Positions 10,108 to 21,870 of a DNA stretch of 64,000 nucleotides are shown piece by piece (position 1 is the stretch's first letter; each line of letters begins with the position of its first letter). The stretch is from contig OX419756.1 in NCBI GenBank assembly GCA_948567375.1, positions 31,386,333-31,450,332 of the forward strand, written 5' to 3'. Origin of the DNA: Lunularia cruciata. Taxonomy: Eukaryota > Streptophyta > Marchantiopsida > Lunulariales > Lunulariaceae. The translations under genes and the position numbers were made by a program. The notes beneath the pieces were generated by a model. That model saw nothing but the letters and a program-made list of their open reading frames with translations, did no database searches and had not been told where the DNA came from.

Positions 10108-12830
10108 CTAATCCGATCCGATGTCAACCTCAACTTTGGCTTCCAAACTTGATGATCTTCCTATTACCTCTCCTTCGGATATATCTAGTTCTACTAAGTC
10201 CGTCACTATTTCTACTACTTCCTCACTGTGAACTACAATTACATTAGTAAGTAACCTATCTATTTCTTTATCTTGCAACCCATTCCTCCCTAATGTCTTG
10301 AAGGACAACTTCAAAGACACATGCAATCTTGCTTCCTCAAGTTTACCTTCAACTTCTGTGCTCAACATTGCCTTGATTTCATTTACAACCTCAACTACCT
10401 CATTGGCTTCTCCTACAATCTCGAGCTTCTCCTTCTTCCTTCTTCCTTTCGTCCTCCAATTCATTACAATACATTTGGAGCTCATCTTCAAATTCAGCCT
10501 TCAATGCCTCCTTCTCCCTCCAATTCATAGAGATTTTATCCTTTGTTACCAACACCAATCCTTGCAATTGGTCTTCTTCTCTACCGCGCTCTATTAACTC
10601 TCATTGCCATGCTCAATCTTTCTCAGCAATCTTCTTCTTGAGACTTTCCAATTCCTGCTCCATCACTCTTGTACTTGCCTTTGAGTGTATTAACTCTACT
10701 TGTGCATCAATGATTTCTCCCATCAACACCGCAACCAAGGCCGTCATCACCTTTGCCTCCTCACGACACTTTACTAAACCTTCCCTCATCACTTCAAAGT
10801 GCTTACTCCAAAGAATCTCCTCAACTTGAAGTTCTTCGGCTTCCATCTCCACCCTCGTTAACTAACTTTGCAACAATGAGGTTTTGCACTCCAAGTCTTC
10901 ATTACTACCAACTCATCACACACATCGAGATTGGCACTTACCATTTCTACTTTTTTTTGCTGCAAAAACACTAACATTGGACATACTACCTTTGATAGAT
11001 ACTCCACCCCTTTGCATTTCTTGTCATCGGTTTGGCCTTTGTCTTCCAGCAACTCTACTTCTTGCACCTTACCCCAAAGTTGCAATCTTTGTACTTTCAA
11101 GGTTTCACCATCCAAGCTTTCCTCCTCTTCCATGACAACTTTACTGGACCCCACCTCAACTACATGCACATTGTTATTCCATTTGGCAGTTCATGGTTGT
11201 GCCAAGTCTTCTTCTTCCTTCTTCTCACCTCCCTATTCAATCAGAGTGACTTCTGGAGTTGGATTCACTATATTCCCCATCGGCCTTCATGTTTGTTGAA
11301 CCCCCATCTCGCCTTCACTGCCACTACTTGATTCTTCAATTTGCAGAGTGAACTCCTCTTTTTCTCTTGGTGCATTTTTTCCTTCAATCCAATTTCTCCT
11401 TCCGACTCTTCTTTGGATTCTGGCATAGCTTCTTTCTCCTTCACCATCACTATCGTTGGGTTAAGCTTCGGCACCTACTAGGGCTGGATTGTTGCAAGGC
11501 AACTCTCAGGCTTGGCTTTCTTTCTAGCCCTTGGAATGTCAATTGCTACAATTTTCTCCTTCCCACCTTTCATATAGTATGCATCCTCTTCTCGCACCCT
11601 CTCCATATAATATCATTCATTTGCATCTACCTCCTTCTGCAAATCTGGATGAAAATGTGAGCGCATTTGATTTCTTTCTTCAAAAGTCAGCAAGTTCAAC
11701 CCAAAGTAAAAGTGCACTATGAAGAGCACAAAATAATGCAGTGGCATATCCATTCTCCACCCCAAAATCATCTCTCCCACTCTCTGATTCAACCATATTA
11801 CCCAATCTATTGCCTCTCTTGTAAAAATTTGGTGAAAGAACACCGCTTGTTGCATCATAACATAGGTGGTTTGCTTTGGCTTCAACATTGCCATCATCAC
11901 GCTTACTATCCCTCTCCACTTGGGGTCTCTATAACTATCCACCTTATACACATTCTTGGTTTGAGGTTGATTGAACAAATTCCTTACTTTGGCATTCTCT
12001 TCTGAAGCATCACAGTTCCAATAGAAGGAGGTACCTCCTACTTCTCTTGCCTCTCTCCCAGGACTACTCTCCAATCGGACTCCATCTATCAAGTTGGGTT
12101 TCCTCTCTTCTCCTTGTGCTTTGGTCCATCCTTGCAATTGCTTGCTACAATTCTACCATGAAACCTGGAAAATTGAAGTTCCAATTCCAAGCCAAGAACG
12201 TGATACAAAGTCTTGCCAAGACCTCGGTCCATGCTATTATTTCTAACCTACAAATTGCAAGTCCCCTCACTGCACTCTACTTACTCACTTTTGGGATCAT
12301 CATGTTTTTCCTCGACTTCTTCTTATGGAAGATCGTTCTTAAGATCCTAACCTACTCCCCTTCCTGCTGATTTTCAATTTTCATTACTTTGGGTTGACTC
12401 TGAATAGGGACAATATAGCAACTGGACCTTGCGCTGCTTCCTTGCACAACTCTTGATTTTAGAGTCGTGTGCTGATTGATCATTCTTCAATTGTTTCTCC
12501 TCTCCAATCATCAATTCTGTATGATTGGTTTCCTATCACTATCAAGAACTTCTTGATCCCAAGGCCATTACTTTCTTCCCTAGTGCTTTCTTGATTGGGC
12601 CAACTCCAAAGAATTTTGTTATAGGTTCTTTGGATCAGAACACACCGCTTGATACAAAGTCTCACCTTCTTTGTCTTTGTGTCTCCTTCAATCTTGACCC
12701 AAGGTCGACTTTGGGTTTTCTCCAAACACACGCTTCTTCTTATTTCTTTCCCATTTAGCCTTCTTTAGGCTTTACTCACGTACTTCTTCTTCAAATTTTC
12801 CTAAAACTATCCAAAACCAAAAAATGTGGG
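10108..12830 (-). pseudogene. coiled-coil aORF, copy iii (nearly full length)
   Basis: This is about 2.7 kb on the minus strand with several stops and frameshifts. The N-terminal part (12,480-12,731) is basic. A globular block at 11,613-12,137 contains FFHQIF, HFYFGLNLL and SHFHPDLQKEVD, matched in copy iv by FFHQMF, HFYLGLNLM and SHFHMDLQKEVD. A coiled-coil region follows (10,613-11,169) with LDGETL, GVEYLSKVV, ILWSKHFEV and MEQELESLKK. The C-terminal block (10,108-10,491) contains VDLVELDI, EGEVIGRSS and VDIGSD. It ends about 44 bp before LTR-A copy b, the position an env-like third ORF takes in some plant gypsy elements. I do not recognise the family. Conservation of blocks in four copies suggests it was once a real gene. 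Confidence 0.6.
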
Positions 12831-12837
12831 TACCACA

Positions 12838-13204
12838 TTGATGTGAAGCAATTTTGATTGAGGAAGTTGTGCCTTTAGTGGAGGGGTGGAACACAATTTT
12901 GAGCAAAATCATTTTGCAATGAAGTGCCATCTTTGGGAGAATCTAAATCATCACAATCAAGATTTTTCTTGACAGAATTTGCTATATTGTGATTATAGGT
13001 GTGTGAATTTGTGACAAGTTGTCAAGATTGTGAGCTTGTTACTCTCTTTTGGGTGTAGTTTCTACCTGAGAGATTAAATAAGAACCCAAGAAGAACTACT
13101 TGTTATTGTTTGACTTTGTATTTGACCAATTCTAAATCATATCTCTGTGAGAACAAACTTTACTTACCTGATTGCCATAAAAGTGATATTTCTTTGGTTG
13201 TCAC
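12838..13204 (+). repeat. LTR-A copy c (3' half only)
   Basis: It matches the last 370 bp of LTR-A copy a, ending GTTGTCACA. Its left edge abruptly meets the 5' end of aORF copy iii in opposite orientation. Its right edge joins the middle of aORF copy ii. Both joins look like rearrangement breakpoints. Confidence 0.75.
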
Positions 13205-14434
13205 ATTGGATGGAGAGACATTGGAGATATGAAGATCACATCTTTGGGGTAAGGCACTTGTCAAAGAACTACCTGCCCAAGCTAAAGACGTAAGAGGCAG
13301 CAAGGGAAAATATAGAGTTGAGTATTTATCAAAGATTGTGTTCCTTGTTGGTGTTTTTGCTGCAAAAGAAAGCAAAGATGATGAGTTCTCATCCAAAATT
13401 GAGGAATGAGTTAGTAGTCATAGAAAAATGGAGTGAGGAGACCTTGGTGTTTAGAAGCAAATTAACTCAAGTAGAGAAGGAAGCCAAAGAACTTTGGGTG
13501 GAGGCAATTCTTTGGAGTAAATGCTTGAACGTTATAAAGGAGAACTTGGTGAAGTGTAGTGAGGAATTGAAGGAGAAGCTGGCATTGGTTGAGGTAATGA
13601 AAAGAGAAATTGTTAATGCACGAGTGGAGGTTATAAATTCAAAGGTGAGTGTAGTAATGATGGAGCAAGAGTTGGAGAGTATGAAGAAGAGCGCCGCAAA
13701 GCAGGGACCAAGCCTGGCAACATGAGTTAATAGAGCGTAGTCGGGAGGAAGAATGATTGTGAGGATTGTTGAGAGGAGTTGAGGATCAACTAGTCTTGTA
13801 TAGATAAGAGAAGGAAGCATTGAAGGCTGAGTTTGAGGATGAGTTGATGATATATGGGAATGAGCTGGAAGAAGAGAGGAGAAAAAAGGAGAAGGTAGTT
13901 CTGAGTGTGGAGTCAGATGCAATAGGAGCAATGGGGAAGGAGTTAAAAGCAATGCTCAATATAGAAGCTAAGATAAAGTTGGAGGAAGCAAGATTGCACA
14001 AACTAAAGTTGCTTGTGCAAGAAACTCGGAAGAGGAAGGCAAAGGACACTAAATTCAACAACCTTTTGATTTGTCTAAGAGATTGAGTTGATAGAAAGAT
14101 GTTAGAGGTAGGAGACAGCATGAGTCTTAGATCAGATTTTGTAAGATCCAATTTAGATAGACCTCATAGTGAGATAAAGTTAGTGAAGAAGTCCAAAGTT
14201 TAAGGAGTAGGAATGCAACTGTCTTTGGGTGAATTACTTGAGATATTAGAGAAGAGTCAATCAAAAGATAACAATGTAGATAGATTAGATAGGAATGCAA
14301 TTCTAGTTTGTAGTGAATAGACATTAGAAATAAAAGACATAAGAGTAGTATTAGAGAGACCCAAAAAAGGGGAAATTCTTGAAGGAATATCGGGTTTGGA
14401 AGCAGAAGTCAAGGTTGATATTGGATCGGAGTAG
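13205..14434 (+). pseudogene. coiled-coil aORF, copy ii (C-terminal half)
   Basis: It begins abruptly at the LDGETL block next to LTR-A copy c, so the N-terminal half is missing. The best open stretch, 13,318-13,725, has EYLSKIV-like sequence upstream and ILWSKCLNVIKENLVKCSEE, INSKVSVVMMEQELESMKK. It continues at 13,820-14,086 with KLEEARLHKLKLLVQETRKRKA and ends with GLEAEVKVDIGSE-type sequence at 14,434. Stops occur near 13,725, 13,756, 14,084 and 14,202. It is followed 43 bp later by LTR-A copy d. Confidence 0.6.
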
Positions 14435-14477
14435 TAACAAATTTGAGATTTGAAGAGGCAAATATGAAGATATGCAT

Positions 14478-15229
14478 TGTCATTTTGGATTTGCAGGTTA
14501 GTAGAGTTGTTATAGAATAGTATAGTTATTTGTAACTATTAGTGCCTACCTATTTAAAGGAGGCATTCATAGCAAAATATTGTTTAGTATTCATAATTTC
14601 TAAAGATAGATAAAGCAAAGAGTTGTATCTTAGTGCTCATCATTTAAGCCTAATTTTGAGTATCAAGTTTGTGTACGTGTGTTTGGAGAATTTTGAAGTG
14701 CAAGTCAATGAGCTTGTTGGATGTTGGATTTTGCAATGTTGATCTTCATTTGGTATATGTTTGATCTTGAGTGAAGTGTAATCAAAGCAATGCCTTGACA
14801 AATCTAAGAGGAATTGTAGTGTTGGTTGTACTTTTGTATTTTTAAGTGTAGCGTGAGTTTGATGTCTTGATGAAAAGCAATCCTGATCAATGAAATTGTG
14901 CCTTTAGTGGAGAAGTGGATCACAATTCTGAGGCAAAGTCATTTTGCAGTGAAGTAGCCATCCTTGGAAGAATTTGAATCATCACAATCAAAGTTTCAAA
15001 AGATTCAATAATATTGTGATTATAAGTGTGTAATTTGTGACAAGACTATGATCAGTGCTTGTTACTTTCTTTTGGGTGTGGTTTCTACCTAAGAGATTAA
15101 AAGATGCAAGCAAGAAGAACTGAATTGTTATATTTTACTTTGTATTTGACTATTTTTTACTTGTATCTCTATGAGAACAAACTTATCTTACTTGATTACC
15201 GCAAAAGTGATACTAACCGGGTTGTCACA
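14478..15229 (+). repeat. LTR-A copy d
   Basis: Full-length copy (about 752 bp) from TGTCATTTTGG to GTTGTCACA. TATTTAAAGG near 14,552 is a TATA-like box. It is the 3' LTR of the segment with aORF copy ii. No primer-binding site follows, so sequence beyond 15,230 is flank. Confidence 0.8.
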
Positions 15230-15850
15230 TATATATAACAAGAGTTCTATCTTAACCCTAACTAAGTTACTTTGAGCTTGGGATAATATCAACAATATTG
15301 AGGACTCTTTGGATAAATCATCAAACATATCTTTGGACAAAATCAAGATAAATTACCTCCAATGATACAAAGCTTAAGATGATGAGAATGGTTTGGAATC
15401 TCAACCCAAAGGAAGTGATAATGGAGAATGATGGTAAAACTTTTCTCTACTTGAAGTAAGTCATATCAACCATATGGAAATTATCAAAGGTAAGGTGCTA
15501 AAGATATTTATGCATGTTTCTTTAGAACAATACAAAGAATATGCTCAATTTTTTTGCAAATATAATGGTTATAGTCAAAGGTAAGGTGCTTAAGATATTT
15601 ATGCATGTTTCTTCAAAAGAATACAAAGAATATGCTCATTGCTTTGCAAATATCATGATATCTTCACTTGGAAGATTGAGCAAATGTTGGGTATCCCTTG
15701 ATAGTTTGGGGAGCATTGCATTGATTTGGTAGATGGAGCAATGCTTTCCACTAGAGACATTATCAACGGAACCTGAAATACTCACTCTTGGTAAAAGACA
15801 CAATTGATAAGTATCTTTAAGTTGGTATTATTTTCTCATTTTTCAACATT
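15230..15850. other. unassigned flank between LTR-A and LTR-B copies
   Basis: AT-rich, no credible ORF. It contains the 91-bp tandem duplication listed separately. It may be decayed internal sequence of a retroelement. Confidence 0.4.
15481..15665. repeat. tandem duplication, period 91 bp
   Basis: Two adjacent copies share TAAGGTGCT.AAGATATTTATGCATGTTTCTT and AATACAAAGAATATGCTCA. The shared T of TAAGGTG is at 15,491 and 15,582. The copies differ by a few substitutions. Confidence 0.75.
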
Positions 15851-16566
15851 TGTAATACCAATAGCTAGATAGATGATCTAAAGATGAAATTTGGTTTTTT
15901 AACATCTAGAAGGAGGTTATACATGATGGACTAAGTAGATAAGCTAGAGGTTTCACCAAAATAGTACTTCTACTAATAGGCCAAAAACCAAAACATGCTT
16001 GGAAACTTTAGAATCAATAGCTAGGCATATGATCTAGAGGTGAAACTTGGAGTGGTGACATCTGGAAGGATGTTACACATGATGGAGAACATAGATCAGA
16101 TAGGAGTGTCACCAAAAGAGCACTTTTACTAATAGGGTAGGAGCCAAAATAGGCTTGAAAACTTCAGAGGCAATTTTGGAGGCCTAAATAGATGAATTAG
16201 GCCTTGAAATTGTGTCAACTCCCCACAATGAAGGAAAGGTTGGCCTTAACCCTGGTTTGTCTCACTAAGAGCTTTCCAATGGTACCTCACCCATGTGATT
16301 CTAAGATTACTATAAGAAGATTCTTTAAAAGATCCCCTCTGGTCAAAGCCAATTTGACCAACCAGATGGGACCAAGACCAACATGTTACCCATCCAAGCA
16401 AGTAATCTAAGGGTGGAGCGTGCTTACAGGTCACCTATCCATGTAGCTAATCCTATGGTAGAGCTTCCTTGGGAGAGATCCTCCTTGGCTATATAATAAA
16501 GATTTTATGGTATTGACGGATTGAGTGTGAAATCTGTGTTTTCTCTCTTGTATCTCTCTTGAAGAG
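15851..16566 (+). repeat. LTR-B copy (solo, 3' end lost)
   Basis: It starts TGTAATACCAATAGC and is the reverse complement of the LTRs of element B at 44.3 and 50.2 kb over most of its length. Shared parts include the repeated 'two to three units of ATTAGTAGAAGT' region and TATATAATAAAG near its 3' end. The expected terminal GAGTATTACA is missing. It runs instead into LTR-A copy e, which lacks its own outer 45-50 bp, so a deletion spans the join. Confidence 0.7.
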
Positions 16567-17273
16567 TTTGTTCCCATAGAGATACAAGTCAAAAGTGGTC
16601 AAATACAAAGAAATCAGTAACACTTAGTTCTTCTTGGTTGCGTCTTTAATCTCTTAGGTAGAAACCACACCTAGAAGAGAGTAACAAGCACTGACTTGCA
16701 GTCTTGTCACAAATTAACATTCTCTTAACCACAACTCCATCAAATCTTTGCAAAAAATCTTGATTGTGATAATTGAGATTTTCTTGAAGAAGGCTACTTC
16801 ACTACAAAACAATCTTGCCTTGGAATTGTGTTCCACCCTTCCATTGACTGCACAACTTCCTCAATTTAAATTGCCTTGCATCAATCCCATATTGCGCTCA
16901 TCAATGCAGAATACTACCAACACTACAATTCCCTCTCAAATCTATCAAGGCAATGTTTCAATTGCACTTCACTCAAGATCAAACACACATAATAAAGATT
17001 GGCAATGTGAAATCCAACATCCAACAAGCACACTGACTTGCAATTCAAAATTCTTCAAACACTCATGAACACACACACAAGATTGATACTCAAAATTAAG
17101 CTGAAATGACGAGCACTGAGTTATAGCACTTCACTAAATCAACTTCAAAATTATAAATACTAAACAAAACAACACTACAAATTCTTCCTTTAAATAGGCT
17201 TTGCACTTTGATAGTTAGCTAACTAAAATACCATTCTATAATAATTTAACCAACCTGTAGATCCAAAATGACG
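16567..17273 (-). repeat. LTR-A copy e (3' end lost)
   Basis: Minus-oriented LTR-A copy beginning on the plus strand at GTTTGTTCCCATAGAGATAC and ending at CCAAAATGACG. It lies just 3' of aORF copy iv. The terminal 45-50 bp expected at its left edge are missing at the junction with the LTR-B copy. Confidence 0.75.
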
Positions 17274-17338
17274 ATGCACCTCTTCATATCTATCTCTTCA
17301 AATCTCAAAATTGTCACTACTCTGATCCGACATCAACC

Positions 17339-20040
17339 TCAACTTTGGCTTCCAAATTCTACTTCACAAATTTCACCTTCCTTAGGTCTATCTAATACTA
17401 CTAAATCTACTACCATTTCTTCTACTTCTTTGGTACCATATGCAAATGCAATCACAAGTAATCTATTTGCAGCTTTACCCTTTGATCCACTCTCTTCTAA
17501 TATCTCAAGTAACTCACCCGATGACACTTGCACTCTTACCTCTCTTACTTTGGTTAGGATATTCCTCTTTATCTTACTCCAAATCTCATCCAACTCCCTC
17601 TTTGCTAAATCTAATCCAAGACAAACATTCTCTCTTGCCTCTAACATCTTCCTATCTACTCTCTCCCTTAAACTAATCAATAACTTATTCAAATTTACAT
17701 CCTTTGCTTTCTTCTTCCTCATCTCCCTACACTAGCAATTTCAATTTGTGCAATCTTACTTTATATACCATACTTAGCATCATCTTCACTCTCACTATTA
17801 CTTCATCAATTGTCTCCAACTAAGGTATCTTCAGTTTTTCTCTTTCCACCTCCAACTCTATACACCTCCAACTCCCTATACATCTTCACTTTGTCTTCCA
17901 ACTATGCTTTCAATGCTTCCTTCTCCTTTGCATTTTTTCTGAGTCTCACTTTCATTCCTATGATTAACAAACACAATGTTTCCTCCTCCTGACTTCATGC
18001 AGTCAATTCTCTTTGCCAAGCTTGATCTTTCTTTGTTGCACTCATTCTCAAGCTATCAAACTCTTGTCCCATCACTGCTACCATAGCCTTCAAATGAATA
18101 ACTTCTACACGCACATCATGCACTTCCGCCCTTAATGCCTTAGTCTCTTCCATTTGCTCCCTTTGATCTTTGTCCTACTTTGCCATTGCTTTGCCTCTCT
18201 TTACAAAATCTTCTGTCAGGCTCTTGATTTCCTTCCTCCTAAGTTCTACCTCAGCCCGTAGCCCTTCTACTTCCCTTTCTCCTTGGATTAACTTCCTTCT
18301 TAAATCCAAACTTTCTTCACTCATGTATTATACTACTCTCAATTCATCTTTCAACTCTAAATGACTTCCCCTCAACTCTTATCTCTTTTTCTTCAATTGC
18401 AACAGCAATGGACAAACAATCTTTGACAAGTACTCCATCCCATCAAAGTCTCTTGCAGTTTCTTGATCTTTGGGCTCTACATCCTTTCACTTCTTCTACT
18501 TGAGTTTTACTCCAAAGTCTCAATCTTCTTACTCTTAGAGGCATCTCATCCAAGCTTTCTCCTTCTTATCAACTGGTCTTGCTTTACTTGGTTTTGCAAC
18601 TATAGTATGCGCACTTCTCTTTGATCTCATCCCTTTTTGGAACCCTAACTTTGGCTTGGCTTCTTGGGTTTCTTCAATCTCTATCCATAGCAATTCTAGA
18701 CAAGGAGTATCTCCTCCTCCCATATGGTCAATCACAACAAGGAACTCTCAATCTTCTTCCTCGGCATCGTTCTCTCCTCATTGTTGAACTTCCGGTCCAT
18801 CCTCGCTTCTATTGCTCATCTCTTCACTTTGCAACGTGAGCTTTGGTTCTTTTGCTTCTCTTGAGTCTTCTGACTTATACTCAGCTTCTCTTTCCGATTC
18901 TTTTACTCCCAAGAATTCATTGATCACTACAATATCATGCTTTGGGTTCACCTTTCTTGTCTTTCTAGGCTGAATTGATGACACCATCTCCCCAAGATGA
19001 CTTCTCTTCTTTGTCTTTGGAATAGTCACCACTACTCTCATGTGTTGGCTTGTTCTTGCATAATGCTTGTCACTACTTTGGATGTGTCGGATGTATTGTT
19101 GCTCCTCCTCATCCACTTCTTTTTGTAAATCCATATGAAAGTGAGACACCATCCTGTTCTGCTCTGCCTCCTTCATCAGATTCAACCCCAAGTAGAAATG
19201 TGCTACAAATGGCACCAAATAGTCTAGAGCTGCTCGTTCTTTCCAACTCCACACCATTTGCCTTGTTTGCTGGTGAAAACATTTTGCCAATTCATTGGTG
19301 CTCCTACAAACATTTGGTGGAAGAATATGGCCAGGTGTTTCATCACATACGTGGTCCGATCTAGCTTGAAGAGCACCATGATTGCCCCAACAATGATCCT
19401 TGCTATCATATCTAACCTCCAAATCACAAGATTTCTCAGTGAGGGACTCTTCTTCTCACTCCTCATTGGCATCATGCAATCTCTCACTAGGGGTAGCTAG
19501 AAGATAATTCTACCATCTCTTGGTCTCAAGATTCTAACTCCCTCAAGATTGTTAAACATCAAATTCTTGGATGGCTTTGCTATAGGCACTCCTTTAGGTC
19601 GACTACTTAGTGACTTAGGATACTTGTATGACATTTCAAAATCCCCTTGACAAAGTCTCAATTTTATAGTTCTTTGTTGCATGTTTGTTCCTCTGTCACT
19701 CTTCATTGATAATCACACCTTTTGCATGAGTTCCTCTTGGCATTGTTAAGTATCGCTGCTCACGCCTTAGCCATGTTCTTGCTTGTACTTTCTTGGTTGC
19801 TAAACCCCAAGGAAAGTTGTTACATTGTCTTTGCATTGGGTTGATCACCTCAAGGTGAAGTTTCCTTACTTTGGGTTTCTTTGTGACAAGTCCGATCCAA
19901 GTTCTTCTTTCTTGACACAAAGTCAATTTACTTTAGGTTCAACCAAAGACACAATTCTCCTTCTTTTGTTGCTATTTGGATTCAATATGACTTTGACTTT
20001 ACACTTCTTCAAAATATAACAAAACCAAAAAATGTGGTAC
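17339..20040 (-). pseudogene. coiled-coil aORF, copy iv (nearly full length)
   Basis: Minus-strand copy of about 2.7 kb. From N to C: a basic segment (19,696-19,926, KKPKVRKLHLEV), a middle block (19,224-19,487, RTTYVMKHLAIFFHQMF) and a hydrophobic block with HFYLGLNLM and SHFHMDLQKEVD (18,778-19,422). After an acidic/Ser-rich linker, a degenerate coiled-coil region follows (about 17,740-18,735). The C-terminal block at 17,339-17,722 has KAKDVNLNKLLISLRERVDRKMLEA and VDLVVLDRPKEGEI. Frameshifts separate these pieces. It keeps the 3' LTR-A neighbour (copy e). At its 5' end it adjoins copia-like leader sequence instead of LTR-A. Confidence 0.6.
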
Positions 20041-20311
20041 CATAGTAGACAATTAAATTCAAACCTTTTCAACAAGACAACTTCAAAGTGGCTAGGTGAT
20101 GTCATTTTGGTCAAAAAAAGTTGTCTTGGCACTCAAAAATGCAATGGAAGTTTTGGCACTCCGTATTATCAACACCTCTCCTCATTGTCTTTTGGGAGAT
20201 GAAACTCCAGATTTAGCAACACGTCTTGCTACTGCACCACAACAAGGATTGATTTTCCAAGCTGCACTTCTCTTGCTTGCCATACATCCAAGGCTCTCTA
20301 TGCTCTTTGTA
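20041..20311 (-). other. leader and possible gag start of a Ty1/copia element
   Basis: Downstream of an initiator-Met-type PBS, the minus strand has a short frame with MTSPSHFEV and LLWYHIFW. This recalls the start of copia gag, where a short F-x-G-x-N-F-x-LW motif is usual. The rest of a copia gag or pol is not seen; the sequence passes into aORF copy iv. Identification is tentative. Confidence 0.35.
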
Positions 20312-20323
20312 GCTCTAATACCA
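20312..20323 (-). other. initiator-Met type primer-binding site
   Basis: On the minus strand TGGTATTAGAGC, one mismatch from the common plant PBS TGGTATCAGAGC, sits immediately after an LTR end ...CTTGACA. Confidence 0.75.
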
Positions 20324-21870
20324 TGTCAAGAAACTTGCAGCACACATGAGAGAGAGAGAGTAGGGATAAACCCAAAGAATAGTCTAGGTAGGTAGTGCAC
20401 CCTAGTATATATATAGATCTAAGAACAATGTGCTACCCACAAAGGAGGGTAGTCCAAGAACCTAGTATGTCACATAGGCAACTACTTTCTAACTAAATTT
20501 GTAACAAGCGTACTAAGTGTGAACGCATACTATACAAGTTCAGTCTAACCATGAACTAATTCACACCTATGTAGAGCTTGGAGTCTCAAAATTAAGGACA
20601 AGATTATATATATTTGATTGGCTTAGCCCATGGTAGACTTTAGTGCTCATTCTTATGAAGTTAGTTGTAGAGAGTAGGAGAGAGCATGAAAGAGCAAGAT
20701 AATGCTTGTACTAGGAGAATCTATGAGGCAAGTGCCTAAAGAGTTAGTAAAGATGTTGGTGTTTCTTTTGGACAAACCTCAAGCTTGAAGTGAACCTTGT
20801 GTAGTTTGATTTGCAAAAAGAAATTCTACTAAGCCTATCTTTCACTCAAGTGATAGCTCTTGTGACAGTTTATATATGCACCATGTGCTAGAAGGAAGGA
20901 GAATTTGGTATTGTGCACCATCAAGGATGATAACTACAAAAAGAACTCCCTCATTTACCCCCCAAATCTCTCCTTCTCTCCTCAAGTCACTCATTTCCTC
21001 TCTATGCCAAAGCTCCTCTAAAATGAAATCCAAGGGAACACTTCACCAATGTCAACATAGATGGTCCTCCTAAAAGTTTACTCTACAATTAGAGGTTCTA
21101 CCCAAATCAAACTGTAATAGAAGTACTCTTAAGTAAAAATTCTTGCTCTTTACTTAGCAAATGCAGGTAGAACTCTCAAGGCTTCATTCCCCTCGCTCAC
21201 TCCATGCTAATTCTCTCCTTATAGAATCAACTTACCACAATAAATGCCTTGGTACCTTGATGAAAATCCTTATTTTTCATTAATTACCCTTGTATGCAAT
21301 CCTTGGTCAGTGGACTGTTACATGGGTTTTTGGCCTCCTCTTGGAAGCTTACAAGTGTATTTCTTAAGAATCTAGTAAGTGTATTTCCTAAGAATCTAGT
21401 ACCTTCTCTTAATTAAAAGTTACAATATATTCCAAGGCCAAGTTAAAGCTATCTAACTTGAGTTACCTCCACTACCAAAGGTCACTTGGTCACACAAATA
21501 GGAGTTCAACACCTCTTATATACCAAGTCAAGTCGACCATACAAAGATTGAATGATGGAGGTCACACTCCATCTTGGCCTCTAATATAAAATGCACTAAA
21601 GAGTCCCACTCTAATTTTCTAAAGAGGTCCCACTTCAAAATAATCTAATCTAAAATTCATTAGTGGTCTCATTGAGTATCCAACAGTAAAATATTAAATC
21701 TCTCCTCTTTTTTAGGCACACCAATTTAGTTAGAGATACCTCTAACTTAGTTATTACTAAACTGAGGTAGTTGTAATTCTCTAAAAACCACCCAAATATT
21801 ACCAACAACAAATTAGAGAATTACATTTGAAATCAGACTAACTTTTCACTCGGTGCATCCTTGGGTGTTA
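20324..21870 (-). repeat. probable copia-type 5' LTR
   Basis: It starts TGTCAAGAAAC on the plus strand next to the PBS. The far edge is not defined because no second copy lies in the window. I placed it near a CGGTGCA at about 21,870, where the sequence character changes. The stretch has no convincing ORF. Confidence 0.45.

Noticed and set aside
20324..21870. Full copia element reading into aORF copy iv
   Set aside because: Only the LTR, PBS and a possible gag start are copia-like. No copia integrase or RT follows, and aORF belongs with LTR-A on its other side.
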